Positions 1-6,090 of a DNA stretch of 18,327 nucleotides are shown one piece after another (position 1 is the first letter of the stretch; each line of letters starts with the position of its first letter). The stretch comes from UBA6019 sp036564345 (GTDB taxonomy: Bacteria > Chloroflexota > Dormibacteria > Dormibacterales > Dormibacteraceae). The DNA is taken from NCBI GenBank assembly GCA_036564345.1, contig DATCOZ010000148.1, positions 1-18,327 on the forward strand, written 5' to 3'. Below the pieces are notes generated by a model. It was given only the letters and a program-made list of their open reading frames with translations, did not search any database and was not told the DNA's origin. The translations under genes and the position numbers were made by a program.

Positions 1-114
1 CTCGGCAAGCGGATCGGCGACTTCCGGGTCGCCGATGCGACACGGGAGCAGGTCGTGTCCGCGATTACCGGTGCCACGGTCGAGATCCTCAAGGCACCGG
101 GGGAGTCGAAATGA
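1..114 (+). CDS. Sugar-type ABC transporter ATP-binding protein, C-terminal end (partial)
   Basis: Only the last 37 codons lie in the window. The reading frame is open from base 1 and ends at TGA 112-114. The tail (residues reading roughly IGDFRVADATREQVVSAITGA) matches the C-terminus usual in the two-domain ATPases of ribose/xylose-type importers, where this segment follows the second nucleotide-binding domain. The stop overlaps the start of the permease gene by 4 bases (ATGA), which is the normal arrangement for these transporters and supports translational coupling. No catalytic motif is visible because the Walker motifs lie upstream of the window. The substrate cannot be told from this fragment. 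Confidence 0.75.
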   Translation, partial: LGKRIGDFRVADATREQVVSAITGATVEILKAPGESK

Positions 115-1328
115 GCGCAACCGGCGAAGAGGTGGCGAGCCCGCCGGCGGGCTCATTCACCGCCTGGCGGCGAGGGCTTCAGGAGCGCGTCAGCCAGGGT
201 GACGTCGGGTCGCTCCCGGTGATCCTCGGGCTGGTCCTGATCTGGGCGGTCTTTCAGTACCTCAACCCCAACTTCCTCTCGCCTCGCAACCTGACAAACC
301 TGGTCCTCCAGATCACCAGCATGGGCACCATCGCGGTCGGCATCGTCCTCGTCCTGCTGCTCGGCGAGATCGACCTCTCGGTCGGTTCGGTCAGTGGACT
401 CACCGCGAGCGTCATGGCGGTCCTGAACATCAAGAACCACGTCCCGGCTCCTCTCGCGATTGCCTCCGCAATCGGGACCGGTGCCGCGATCGGAGCGCTC
501 CAGGGCGCCTGGTTCGCTCGCTTCCGGATACCCAGCTTCGTGGTCACTCTGGCAGGATTGGTCGGCTGGGTGGGTGTCCAGCTGCTCGTCCTCGGCGAGA
601 CCGGCACGCTCAACGTGCTGGACCCCACCATCGACAACCTGACGCTGTCCTTCCTGTCGATTCAAGCCGGCTGGGCGCTCGCCGCCGTCGCGATCATCGT
701 GGTTGCCCTCGACACCTACCTGGTGCGCCGCCGCCGCGCTGCCGCGGGCCTCGATCTTCCGCTCCTCCCCGGCGCGCTGATCAGGCTCGGATTGATCGCG
801 GCCGTGGTCCTCGTCGCCGCCTTCGTGCTCAACTCCGACCGCGGCGTTCCCATTGCTTTCCTGATCCTGCTCGGCTTCGTCGTCCTCTTCCACCAGTTGA
901 CGACGCGGACCAAGTTCGGGCGCTACATCTTCGCGGTCGGCGGCAATGCCGAGGCCGCCCGCCGGGCCGGCATCTCGGTCAACACGATCCGGGTCGCGGT
1001 CTTCACCCTCTCCGGCGTGATGGCCGCCTGCGGCGGCATCCTCGCCGCCTCGCGTCTGGTCGCGGTCAACCAATCGTCGGGGAGCGGCGACGTCCTCCTC
1101 AACGCGATCGCCGCCGCCGTCATCGGCGGCACCAGCCTGTTCGGCGGTCGTGGCTCGGTCTGGTCGGCGGTGACCGGCGCGCTCGTGATCGGCTCGATCT
1201 CGAACGGCATGGACCTGCTCGCCTACTCCTCGGCGATCAAGTTCATGGTCACCGGCGCCGTGCTGCTCGCTGCGGTGACGATCGACGCGGTGGCGCGCCA
1301 GGGACGCCAGGCCGCCGGCCGGGCGTAA
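111..1328 (+). CDS. Sugar-type ABC transporter permease (XylH/RbsC-like, BPD_transp_2)
   Basis: A 405-residue polytopic inner-membrane protein that forms the pore of a carbohydrate-type ABC importer. The N-terminal ~35 residues are hydrophilic, followed by many hydrophobic helices. The family hallmark EIDLSVGSVSG is at residues 86-96, and a conserved late segment with IGGTSLFGGRGS lies near residue 340. The basic cytoplasmic stretch LVRRRRAAAG (about residues 204-213) and the overall length fit the xylose-permease (XylH) subgroup better than the shorter ribose permeases. The ATG at 111 overlaps the ATPase stop and has a GGGGGAG ribosome site just upstream. The stop TAA overlaps the pcaH start (TAATG), so the transporter and protocatechuate genes appear to be one transcript. 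The substrate is unknown; the context leaves open an aromatic acid or its sugar-like precursor instead of a pentose. No periplasmic binding protein is visible in the window. Confidence 0.85.
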   Translation: MSATGEEVASPPAGSFTAWRRGLQERVSQGDVGSLPVILGLVLIWAVFQYLNPNFLSPRNLTNLVLQITSMGTIAVGIVLVLLLGEIDLSVGSVSGLTASVMAVLNIKNHVPAPLAIASAIGTGAAIGALQGAWFARFRIPSFVVTLAGLVGWVGVQLLVLGETGTLNVLDPTIDNLTLSFLSIQAGWALAAVAIIVVALDTYLVRRRRAAAGLDLPLLPGALIRLGLIAAVVLVAAFVLNSDRGVPIAFLILLGFVVLFHQLTTRTKFGRYIFAVGGNAEAARRAGISVNTIRVAVFTLSGVMAACGGILAASRLVAVNQSSGSGDVLLNAIAAAVIGGTSLFGGRGSVWSAVTGALVIGSISNGMDLLAYSSAIKFMVTGAVLLAAVTIDAVARQGRQAAGRA

Positions 1329-2008
1329 TGGCGGCCGAGCTGGAGCCGCCCTACCTCCACCCGGACTACCGGTCGACGGTGCTCCGGGCGCCTTCGCGGC
1401 CGCTTCTACGGCTGCCTGAGGAGTGGTTCCACACCGCTCCGGGGCCGGCCTTCGGGCGGGTGCCGGTCGCGCCCGGCGACGCCAACCTAACCCGCCAACA
1501 TGCCGGTGAGCCGCTGGGGGAGCGGATCATCGTCAGCGGCCGCGTCCTGGACGGCGGCGGCCGCCCGGTCCGCGGCACCCTGGTCGAGGTCTGGCAGGCG
1601 AACGCCGCGGGCCGCTATGTAGATGGCGGTGACGACCACCCGGCGCCGCTCGATCCCAACTTCACCGGCGCCGGGCGCTGCCTGACCGACGGCGATGGGC
1701 GCTATCGCTTCCTGACCGTGAAGCCAGGCGCCTATCCCTGGCGCAACCACCCCAACGCCTGGCGGCCGGCGCACATCCATTTCTCCGTCTTCGGGCCCGA
1801 GCTGGCCAGCCGGCTGGTCACCCAGATGTACTTTCCCGGCGACCCGCTGCTGCCCCTGGATCCGATCCTTCAAGCCATCCCGGAGCAGCGCGGCCGCGAC
1901 CTTCTCATATCGTCCTTCGACCTCCAGCTGACCGAGCCGGAGTGGGCGCTCGGCTACCGCTGGGACATCGTCCTCCGCGGCCGCGCCGCCACGCCGCGCG
2001 AGGGCTGA
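1328..2008 (+). CDS. pcaH: Protocatechuate 3,4-dioxygenase beta subunit
   Basis: The iron-bearing subunit of the intradiol dioxygenase that opens the ring of protocatechuate to give 3-carboxy-cis,cis-muconate. At 226 residues it is near the usual length. The four Fe(III) ligands fit the family spacing: Tyr97 (GRY), Tyr136 (GAYPW), His149 and His151 (AHIHF). The intervals 39, 13 and 2 equal those of the Pseudomonas enzyme (Tyr408, Tyr447, His460, His462), and Arg146 falls at the place of catalytic Arg457. The N-terminal segment with YRSTVLRAPSRPL is typical of beta subunits. The ATG at 1328 overlaps the permease stop by one base, so translation is probably coupled. It is followed after two bases by pcaG, its obligate partner. 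All visible active-site residues are intact. Confidence 0.93.
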   Translation: MAAELEPPYLHPDYRSTVLRAPSRPLLRLPEEWFHTAPGPAFGRVPVAPGDANLTRQHAGEPLGERIIVSGRVLDGGGRPVRGTLVEVWQANAAGRYVDGGDDHPAPLDPNFTGAGRCLTDGDGRYRFLTVKPGAYPWRNHPNAWRPAHIHFSVFGPELASRLVTQMYFPGDPLLPLDPILQAIPEQRGRDLLISSFDLQLTEPEWALGYRWDIVLRGRAATPREG

Positions 2009-2010
2009 GC

Positions 2011-2511
2011 ATGGGCTCCCGGCCGCTGCCGACTCCATCCCAGACGGTCGGGCCGTTCTTCGGCTTCGCCCTCCCCTTCCCGGGTGACGCCGAGGCGGCG
2101 GCGCTGGACCGCGGAGCCGTCAGGATCGAGGGCCAGGTCCTCGACGGGGAGGGGGAGCCTGTCGCCGAGGCGATCCTGGAGGCTTGGCAGGGTGACCAGT
2201 TCGCTCGCTGCCGCACCGATCCCGAGGGGGCCTTCCACTTCCTGGTCAGCAAGCCGGCGCCGCCTGCGGTGACGGAGGGCCGCCGGCAGGCTCCTCACCT
2301 CGAGCTGACCGTGTTCGCCCGCGGCCTGCTCCGCCAGCTCGCGACCCGCATCTACTTCCCGGACGAGGCGAAAGCGAACGCGGCCGACCCCGTCCTGGGG
2401 CTCGTCGAACCCGAGCGCAGGGCGACACTGGTCGCCCGGGCCGAGGGCGGTGTCCTCCATTTCGACGTCCGGCTCCAGGGCGCCGGCGAGACCGTCTTCT
2501 TTGCCCTTTGA
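2011..2511 (+). CDS. pcaG: Protocatechuate 3,4-dioxygenase alpha subunit
   Basis: The non-iron partner of PcaH, 166 residues. It opens with TPSQTVGPFFGFAL, the usual alpha-subunit N-terminus, and has the same beta-sandwich core as PcaH, including APHLELTVFARG where the beta subunit carries its iron-binding HxH. The absence of the second His and of the Tyr ligands is expected for the alpha chain. The ATG at 2011 has GAGGG about six bases upstream; the frame is open further upstream, but an earlier start would overlap pcaH heavily and add sequence not found in the family. The protein is on the short side for alpha subunits, which are often nearer 200 residues. The 3' end overlaps the proposed pcaB start by 11 bases. 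Confidence 0.9.
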   Translation: MGSRPLPTPSQTVGPFFGFALPFPGDAEAAALDRGAVRIEGQVLDGEGEPVAEAILEAWQGDQFARCRTDPEGAFHFLVSKPAPPAVTEGRRQAPHLELTVFARGLLRQLATRIYFPDEAKANAADPVLGLVEPERRATLVARAEGGVLHFDVRLQGAGETVFFAL

Positions 2512-3841
2512 CCTCTTCGCGGCGAGCCTGACCCCGCCCGCGATGGCGGAGGCGACCTCCGACCGGGCGTGGCTGGCCGCGATGCTGGACGTGGAAGCGG
2601 CCCTTGCCGAGGCCGAGAGCGCCGCCGGCCTGGTGCCGGCCGAAGCGGCGGCCGCGATCCGCGCGGCCTGCCAGCCGAACCGCTTCGACATCGAGCGGAT
2701 CGGCCGGGAGGCGGTCGCCTCCGCCAACCCGGTCGTGCCCCTTGTGAAGGCGCTGGCCGAGGCCGTTCCCGCCGTCGCGGCGCCCTACGTGCACCTCGGT
2801 GCGACGAGCCAGGACATCCTCGACACCGCCCTGATGCTGATCGCGAAGCGCGCCCTCGATCTCCTGCTCGACGACCTCGAGGGACTCGCTGCCGGCTGCG
2901 CCCACCTGGCCGAGCGCCACCGGGACTCGTTGATGGCCGGCCGGACGCTCCTCCAGCAGGCGGTGCCAATCACCTTCGGGCTCAAGGCGGCCGGCTGGCT
3001 GCAGGGCATCACCGAGGCAGCCGAGGGGCTGGCCGTTTTTCGCCGGCAGAGGCTCGCGATTCAGCTCGGCGGCGCCGCGGGCACTTTGGCCGCTCTCGGC
3101 CCGGCGGGCCTCGCCGTGGCCGCCGGCCTCGCCAACTCGCTGGGCCTCGGCGAGCCGCCATTACCCTGGCACTCCAACCGCACCCGCATCGCGCAGCTCG
3201 GATCCGCGCTTGCGATCGCCGCGGGCGCGGCGGGAAAGATCGCGCTCGACATCGCCCTTCTCGCCCAGACCGAGGTTGGCGAAGTCGCTGAAGGCGAGCC
3301 CGGTGGCTCCTCGGCGATGCCCCACAAGCGCAACCCGGTCGCGGCCATCGAGGCCGACGCCTGCGTCCGAGCCGTCGCCGCCCAGGCTGCCGTCCTGCTC
3401 GCCTCGATGCGAGTCGAGCATGAGCGTGGGGCCGGGGCCTGGCAGGCCGAATGGAGCGCGGTGGGGGAGGCGTTCCGGCTCACCGCGGGAGCCGTCGGCC
3501 GGACCCGCGCCGCGGTTGACGGCCTGGTCGTGGACGTGGACCGGATGCGGTCGAACCTGGACCTCGCGGGTGGCCTCGTGATGTCCGAAGCGGCATTGAG
3601 CGCCCTGGCGGCAAGGCTCGGCCGTGCCAGGGCGGAGGAGATCGTCCGAGCCGCCGCCGGCCGGGTCGCGGCCGGGGCCGGCACGCTCGGCGAGGTGCTC
3701 GCCGCAGATCCCGCGGTGGTTGCTGTGCTCAGCCCCGGCGACCTGGCGGCCGCGCTCGACCCATCCCACTACCTCGGCCAGTCGGCGGCACTGATCGACC
3801 GGGCCTTGGCCGATCATGAAAGGCGGAGGCGCAGGGAATGA
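2501..3841 (+). CDS. pcaB: 3-carboxy-cis,cis-muconate cycloisomerase
   Basis: The second step of the protocatechuate branch: lactonisation of 3-carboxymuconate to 4-carboxymuconolactone. With the chosen start it is 446 residues and belongs to the fumarase/aspartase/adenylosuccinate lyase superfamily. The signature GGSSAMPHKRNP is at residues 268-279, and a second conserved region with HLGATSQDILDTAL lies near residue 95. I place the start at TTG 2501, which gives an N-terminus MPFDLFAASLTPP resembling PcaB proteins; a GTG at 2450 in the same frame would overlap pcaG by 62 bases and add a low-complexity leader. The C-terminal region is typical of bacterial PcaB. It overlaps pcaC by four bases (ATGA), supporting one operon. 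Confidence 0.92.
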   Translation: MPFDLFAASLTPPAMAEATSDRAWLAAMLDVEAALAEAESAAGLVPAEAAAAIRAACQPNRFDIERIGREAVASANPVVPLVKALAEAVPAVAAPYVHLGATSQDILDTALMLIAKRALDLLLDDLEGLAAGCAHLAERHRDSLMAGRTLLQQAVPITFGLKAAGWLQGITEAAEGLAVFRRQRLAIQLGGAAGTLAALGPAGLAVAAGLANSLGLGEPPLPWHSNRTRIAQLGSALAIAAGAAGKIALDIALLAQTEVGEVAEGEPGGSSAMPHKRNPVAAIEADACVRAVAAQAAVLLASMRVEHERGAGAWQAEWSAVGEAFRLTAGAVGRTRAAVDGLVVDVDRMRSNLDLAGGLVMSEAALSALAARLGRARAEEIVRAAAGRVAAGAGTLGEVLAADPAVVAVLSPGDLAAALDPSHYLGQSAALIDRALADHERRRRRE

Positions 3842-4203
3842 GCGAGGAGCAGGCGCAGAAGGGGATGAAGGTCCGCCGGAAGGTTCTCGGCGACGCCCAC
3901 GTCGACCGGGCCCAGGCATCCGCCACACCCTTCACCGCTGAGTTCCAGGATCTCCTGACCCGCTACGCCTGGGGTGAGGTCTGGACCCGTCCCGGACTCG
4001 ACCTGAGGACCCGCAGCTGCATCACGGTGGCGATGCTGGTTGCCCTCAACCGCCCGGAGGAGCTGGCCCTCCACATCCGCGGCGCGCTCAACAACGGGGT
4101 GACGCGGGAGGAGCTGAAGGAGGTGCTCCTGCAGAGCGCCGTGTACTGCGGCATCCCCGCCGCCAACTCGGCGTTCAAAGTGGCCTCGGAGCTGATTGAC
4201 TGA
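3838..4203 (+). CDS. pcaC: 4-carboxymuconolactone decarboxylase
   Basis: The third step of the pathway: decarboxylation of 4-carboxymuconolactone to beta-ketoadipate enol-lactone. The 121-residue all-helical protein has the full length of a stand-alone PcaC and carries the family core RTRSCITVAMLVALNR, the HIRGALNNGVTREE segment and YCGIPAANSAF. It is not fused to a PcaD hydrolase, unlike the PcaL fusion of many actinomycetes, and no pcaD is seen in the window. The ATG at 3838 overlaps the pcaB stop and has GGAGG eight bases upstream. It is followed by a small gene whose TTG start overlaps its end by 8 bases. Confidence 0.93.
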   Translation: MSEEQAQKGMKVRRKVLGDAHVDRAQASATPFTAEFQDLLTRYAWGEVWTRPGLDLRTRSCITVAMLVALNRPEELALHIRGALNNGVTREELKEVLLQSAVYCGIPAANSAFKVASELID

Positions 4204-4498
4204 CGCCGTGGCGGAACCCGACGCCGACCAGAACTTTCGCGACGCCGTCCGCGCCTCCCTCCTCGTCGATCCCCGGCCGACCTTCGAGAACCTCGCCGCG
4301 AACACCGGCCTGACCTATGAGGAGGTGGTCCACCATGCGCTGGTCCGCTACGCGAGCTCCGGCGCCGAGGCGCTGCTGGCGATCGAGCCGCAGGCGCTGC
4401 GGGACCTGATCGCGGCCGGTAAGGCAGGAGATTGGGCGAAGGTCTCAGCGCTCCTCGACTGGCTCGAGGCCGGCCTCGACTCGCCCTACTGGCGCTGA
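4196..4498 (+). CDS. Small helical protein, DUF6027-like, last gene of the pca operon
   Basis: A 100-residue soluble, acidic and probably all-helical protein. Core features are FRDAVRASLLVDPRPTFENL, then NTGLTYEEVVHHALVRYASSG, then EALLAIEPQ and a C-terminal DWLEAGLDSPYWR. I recall actinobacterial proteins grouped as DUF6027 with the same layout (a short DP-x-x-T-x-ENLA segment, then VxHxALVRWAxxGSEALL), but this was not searched. The middle segment looks like a short helix-turn-helix or DNA/partner-binding fold; no catalytic residue is recognised. The TTG at 4196 has GGAG four bases upstream and overlaps pcaC by 8 bases; GTG 4208 is the alternative. As the distal gene of the pca operon it may act on pathway control or on an enzyme of the pathway. 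The function is unknown. Confidence 0.6.
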   Translation: MTDAVAEPDADQNFRDAVRASLLVDPRPTFENLAANTGLTYEEVVHHALVRYASSGAEALLAIEPQALRDLIAAGKAGDWAKVSALLDWLEAGLDSPYWR

Positions 4499-4504
4499 AG
4501 CATT

Positions 4505-5104
4505 TCAGGCGGTTCCGGCAGCCGTCGCGGCGATGCTTCCCAGCAAGCGCGTGGCGGCGGCCTGGAACCGCTCGGGGTCCCCGTAGGGGCGCGCGACCAG
4601 CATCGCTCCCTCGAGCGCGCTGAGGATCAGGCGGGCGGCGTTGGCCGCCGAGCCGTTGAAGTGCAGCCGGCTTTTCGACCGTCCTTCCTCGAGCACGCCC
4701 TGCAGCCACGCCTCGTTTTCGTCGAAGAAGCGGATGACCGCGTCCCGCATCGGTTTGGGCAGGGTTTCGTAATCGGCGGCGAGCATGCCGCACAGGCACA
4801 TCCGCTGCTCGCTCAGCACGTCGGCGTACAGGCCGGCGTAGGCGTCGAGCTTGGCGGGGCCGTCGCCCTTCTGGGCGTCGATGGCGGCAAGCGCCTTCAG
4901 GAAGCGGGCCGCATAGCGCGCGATCAGGGCTTCACCCAGCTCGCCCTTGCTCGCGAAGTGGTAGTGCAGGCTGGCCTTCGTGATGTGGAGCTCCGCGGCC
5001 ACGTCGGCATAGCTGAACCCGTTGAAGCCGCGCTGCTGCACCAGTCGCTCGGCGACGTCGAGGATCCGCCCGGGGGTGCCGGCGTCGACGTCCGGCTTTC
5101 TCAC
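4505..5104 (-). CDS. TetR/AcrR-family transcriptional regulator
   Basis: With the GTG start at 5104 it is 199 residues. The N-terminal DNA-binding domain spans about residues 10-58, with helix-turn-helix GFSYADVAAELHITKASLHYHF, a canonical TetR recognition helix. The C-terminal ligand domain contains MCLCGMLAADYETLP, a segment common in a TetR subgroup that sometimes senses reactive or aromatic small molecules through its cysteines. The ligand is not known. The GTG at 5104 has AAGG five bases upstream; TTG 5143 (GGAAGG four bases upstream, inside the operator) would add 13 residues and is a real alternative. It is divergent from the cupin gene and separated from it by a perfect palindrome, so autoregulation and control of the cupin are likely. 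It is convergent with the pca operon, six bases from its end. Confidence 0.9.
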   Translation of the reverse strand: MRKPDVDAGTPGRILDVAERLVQQRGFNGFSYADVAAELHITKASLHYHFASKGELGEALIARYAARFLKALAAIDAQKGDGPAKLDAYAGLYADVLSEQRMCLCGMLAADYETLPKPMRDAVIRFFDENEAWLQGVLEEGRSKSRLHFNGSAANAARLILSALEGAMLVARPYGDPERFQAAATRLLGSIAATAAGTA

Positions 5105-5136
5105 GGCCACCTTGAAATGCTCGCCCGCCTGGGATA

Positions 5137-5168
5137 TTGACAACTTACCTTCCAGTAGGTAAGTATAG
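5137..5168 (+). promoter_or_regulatory. Promoter of the cupin gene with embedded TetR-type operator
   Basis: A perfect TTGACA -35 box is at 5137-5142. A perfect inverted repeat follows at once: ACTTACCT (5143-5150), a six-base spacer TCCAGT, and AGGTAAGT (5157-5164). The -10 is weaker, somewhere in TAAGTATAG (5160-5168). The palindrome thus fills the -35/-10 spacer, the usual place of TetR-family operators. On the opposite strand TATACT (5162-5167) could be the -10 of the regulator gene, so one site could shut both promoters. The binding is inferred from position and symmetry only. Confidence 0.75.
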
Positions 5169-5208
5169 CGCCGACAGCGGCGGTAACCACCAGAAGGGAG
5201 CTGAAACC

Positions 5209-5574
5209 ATGGCCATAACCCACGCGACCGAACACAAGAGCTTCGGCACGCCCGACGAGACTCGCCAGTTTCCGAACGGCAGGGCGGAGATCATCCACGT
5301 CGGCGGCGGCGAGGTCGGCCGCCTGGTCCTCGAACCGGGTTGGCGCTGGTCCAACGACGTCAAACCGATAGCGAAGACCGCCAGCTGCGAGGCGCCTCAT
5401 TTCCAGTACCACGTGAGCGGGCGGCTCGCGATCCGGATGGACGACGGCACCGAGTTCGTGGCAGGCCCAGGCGACATCACCTCGCTACCGAGCGGCCACG
5501 ACGCCTGGGTGGTAGGCGACGAGCCGGTGGTCACCGTCGACTGGTACGGCGCAAGTAACTATGCGAAAGCCTAA
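5209..5574 (+). CDS. Small single-domain cupin protein
   Basis: A 121-residue soluble protein with one cupin beta-barrel. Motif 1 is represented by APHFQYHVSGRLAIRMDDG (about residues 64-82) and motif 2 by GPGDITSLPSGHDAWV (about residues 87-102). Metal-ligand candidates are the His in each motif; the set is less complete than in classical germin-type cupins. Bacterial homologues with this VVGDEP ending are known as cupin-domain proteins without a settled reaction. The ATG at 5209 has GAAGGGAG eight bases upstream; the frame is open to 5137, but that part covers the promoter. It is transcribed away from the TetR gene across a shared operator, so it is probably the regulator's main target. A strong hairpin at 5580-5601 ends the unit. 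A diverged second copy of its last 22 codons lies 200 bases downstream. Confidence 0.85.
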   Translation: MAITHATEHKSFGTPDETRQFPNGRAEIIHVGGGEVGRLVLEPGWRWSNDVKPIAKTASCEAPHFQYHVSGRLAIRMDDGTEFVAGPGDITSLPSGHDAWVVGDEPVVTVDWYGASNYAKA

Positions 5575-5576
5575 CG

Positions 5577-5681
5577 GGCAAAGGGGGGCGGGCCCCCCTT
5601 TCCTAAATCCCCCCGCTCAGCGCCACGTTTGGGCGTCGCTCAGGACAACTCAATCGGCCGGGGTAAACCCGGCCTACGCTC
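5577..5681 (-). repeat. Double-hairpin repeat unit, inverted copy
   Basis: This 105-base segment is the reverse complement of the direct units at 5875 and 5984. Read on the minus strand it carries hairpin H1, GGCCGGG/CCCGGCC with a five-base loop (5656-5674), and ends with hairpin H2, AAAGGGGGGC/GCCCCCCTTT with a two-base centre (5580-5601). The bases between the hairpins have drifted while both stems are perfect. It starts three bases after the cupin stop codon. Confidence 0.85.
5580..5601 (+). terminator. Hairpin terminator after the cupin gene
   Basis: A perfect 10-bp stem AAAGGGGGGC/GCCCCCCTTT with only GG between the arms starts five bases after the TAA of the cupin gene. The arms begin with AAA and end with TTT, so it can act as a short intrinsic terminator in either direction. 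The T-run is only three bases, hence termination strength is uncertain. Confidence 0.6.
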
Positions 5682-5730
5682 CATGCTTGGGTCGAGGGGA
5701 ATGGGCCCGCGGCTTAAGCGGGTATGGGCG

Positions 5731-5772
5731 GCCCCTTCTGGAAAGGGGCCTGCCCCATTTGCCACGTCAGCT
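5731..5772 (+). repeat. Degenerate fragment of the repeat unit (H2 end)
   Basis: This stretch aligns with the end of the direct unit at 5875: TTCTGGAAAGGGG, CCTG, CCCC, TTTGCCAC and TCAGC are shared in order. The G and C runs of hairpin H2 are shortened by two bases each and the H1 half is not recognisable. It runs straight into the cupin-tail relic. Confidence 0.65.
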
Positions 5773-5773
5773 C

Positions 5774-5839
5774 GTGGTGGGCGACGAGCCGGTGATCACC
5801 GTCGACTGGTACGGCGCCAGCAACTACGCAAAAGGCTAA
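5774..5839 (+). pseudogene. Relic of a second cupin gene 3' end
   Basis: The last 22 codons including the stop (VVGDEPVITVDWYGASNYAKG) repeat the end of the cupin at 5209-5574. I count seven base differences over 66 bases; five are silent and two change residues (Val to Ile, last Ala to Gly). Upstream of position 5774 the sequence changes to repeat-unit DNA, so there is no start or cupin core. The silent-site bias suggests that the fragment came from a homologous gene that was still under selection. Confidence 0.8.
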
Positions 5840-5874
5840 GAGATTTCATGGAAACGCCCCCCGACCCAGACGTA

Positions 5875-5977
5875 GCGCGTAGGCCGGGTTTATCCCGGCC
5901 GAATGAGTTGGTTAATCGACGCCCAGATGTCGCGCCGAGAGGGGGATTCTGGAAAGGGGGGCCTGCCCCCCTTTGCC
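5875..5977 (+). repeat. Double-hairpin repeat unit, direct copy 1
   Basis: This unit starts GCGCGTAGGCCGGG and ends CCCCCCTTTGCC. Hairpin H1 is GGCCGGG (5882-5888), loop TTTAT, CCCGGCC (5894-5900). Hairpin H2 is AAAGGGGGGC (5953-5962), CT, GCCCCCCTTT (5965-5974). The next copy begins 109 bases later. Both stems match the other copies exactly, while about a dozen bases in the middle differ. Confidence 0.85.
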
Positions 5978-5983
5978 ACATCA

Positions 5984-6086
5984 GCGCGTAGGCCGGGTTT
6001 ATCCCGGCCGAATGAGCTGTGTAATCGACACCAGGACACCGCGCTGAGAGAGGGATTTTGGAAAGGGGGGCCTGCCCCCCTTTGCC
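5984..6086 (+). repeat. Double-hairpin repeat unit, direct copy 2
   Basis: A tandem neighbour of copy 1 with a 109-base period. H1 arms are at 5991-5997 and 6003-6009, and H2 arms at 6062-6071 and 6074-6083. The first 33 bases are identical to copy 1; the middle part has drifted. Its H2 stem lies just past the stop of the bS21 gene on the other strand. Confidence 0.85.
6062..6083 (-). terminator. Hairpin terminator after the bS21 gene (part of repeat copy 2)
   Basis: On the minus strand the perfect stem AAAGGGGGGC/GCCCCCCTTT lies seven bases after the TAA of the bS21 gene. The same symmetric stem follows the cupin gene on the plus strand, so the repeat array is bounded on both sides by terminators that belong to the repeats themselves. 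The T-run is short. Confidence 0.55.
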
Positions 6087-6090
6087 TCGC

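Larger units (their letters stand above)
5575..6090. other. Gene-free repeat-rich interval
   Basis: About 516 bases between the cupin stop and the bS21 stop contain no intact gene. They hold, in order, an inverted repeat unit, a segment with a small CCCGC/GCGGG stem around 5706-5722, a degenerate direct unit, a cupin-tail relic, a short unique stretch (5840-5874) and two direct units in tandem. Open frames that can be read here recur with the repeats and encode Gly/Pro-rich peptides; I treat them as non-coding. Confidence 0.8.

Noticed and set aside
2450..2500. Upstream GTG start for pcaB
   Set aside because: It would deeply overlap pcaG and add a Ser/Pro-rich leader absent from PcaB proteins; TTG 2501 gives the family-like N-terminus.
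5577..6086. CRISPR array
   Set aside because: Units are about 105 bases, few, in both orientations and partly back to back; there are no short repeats with even spacers and no cas genes.
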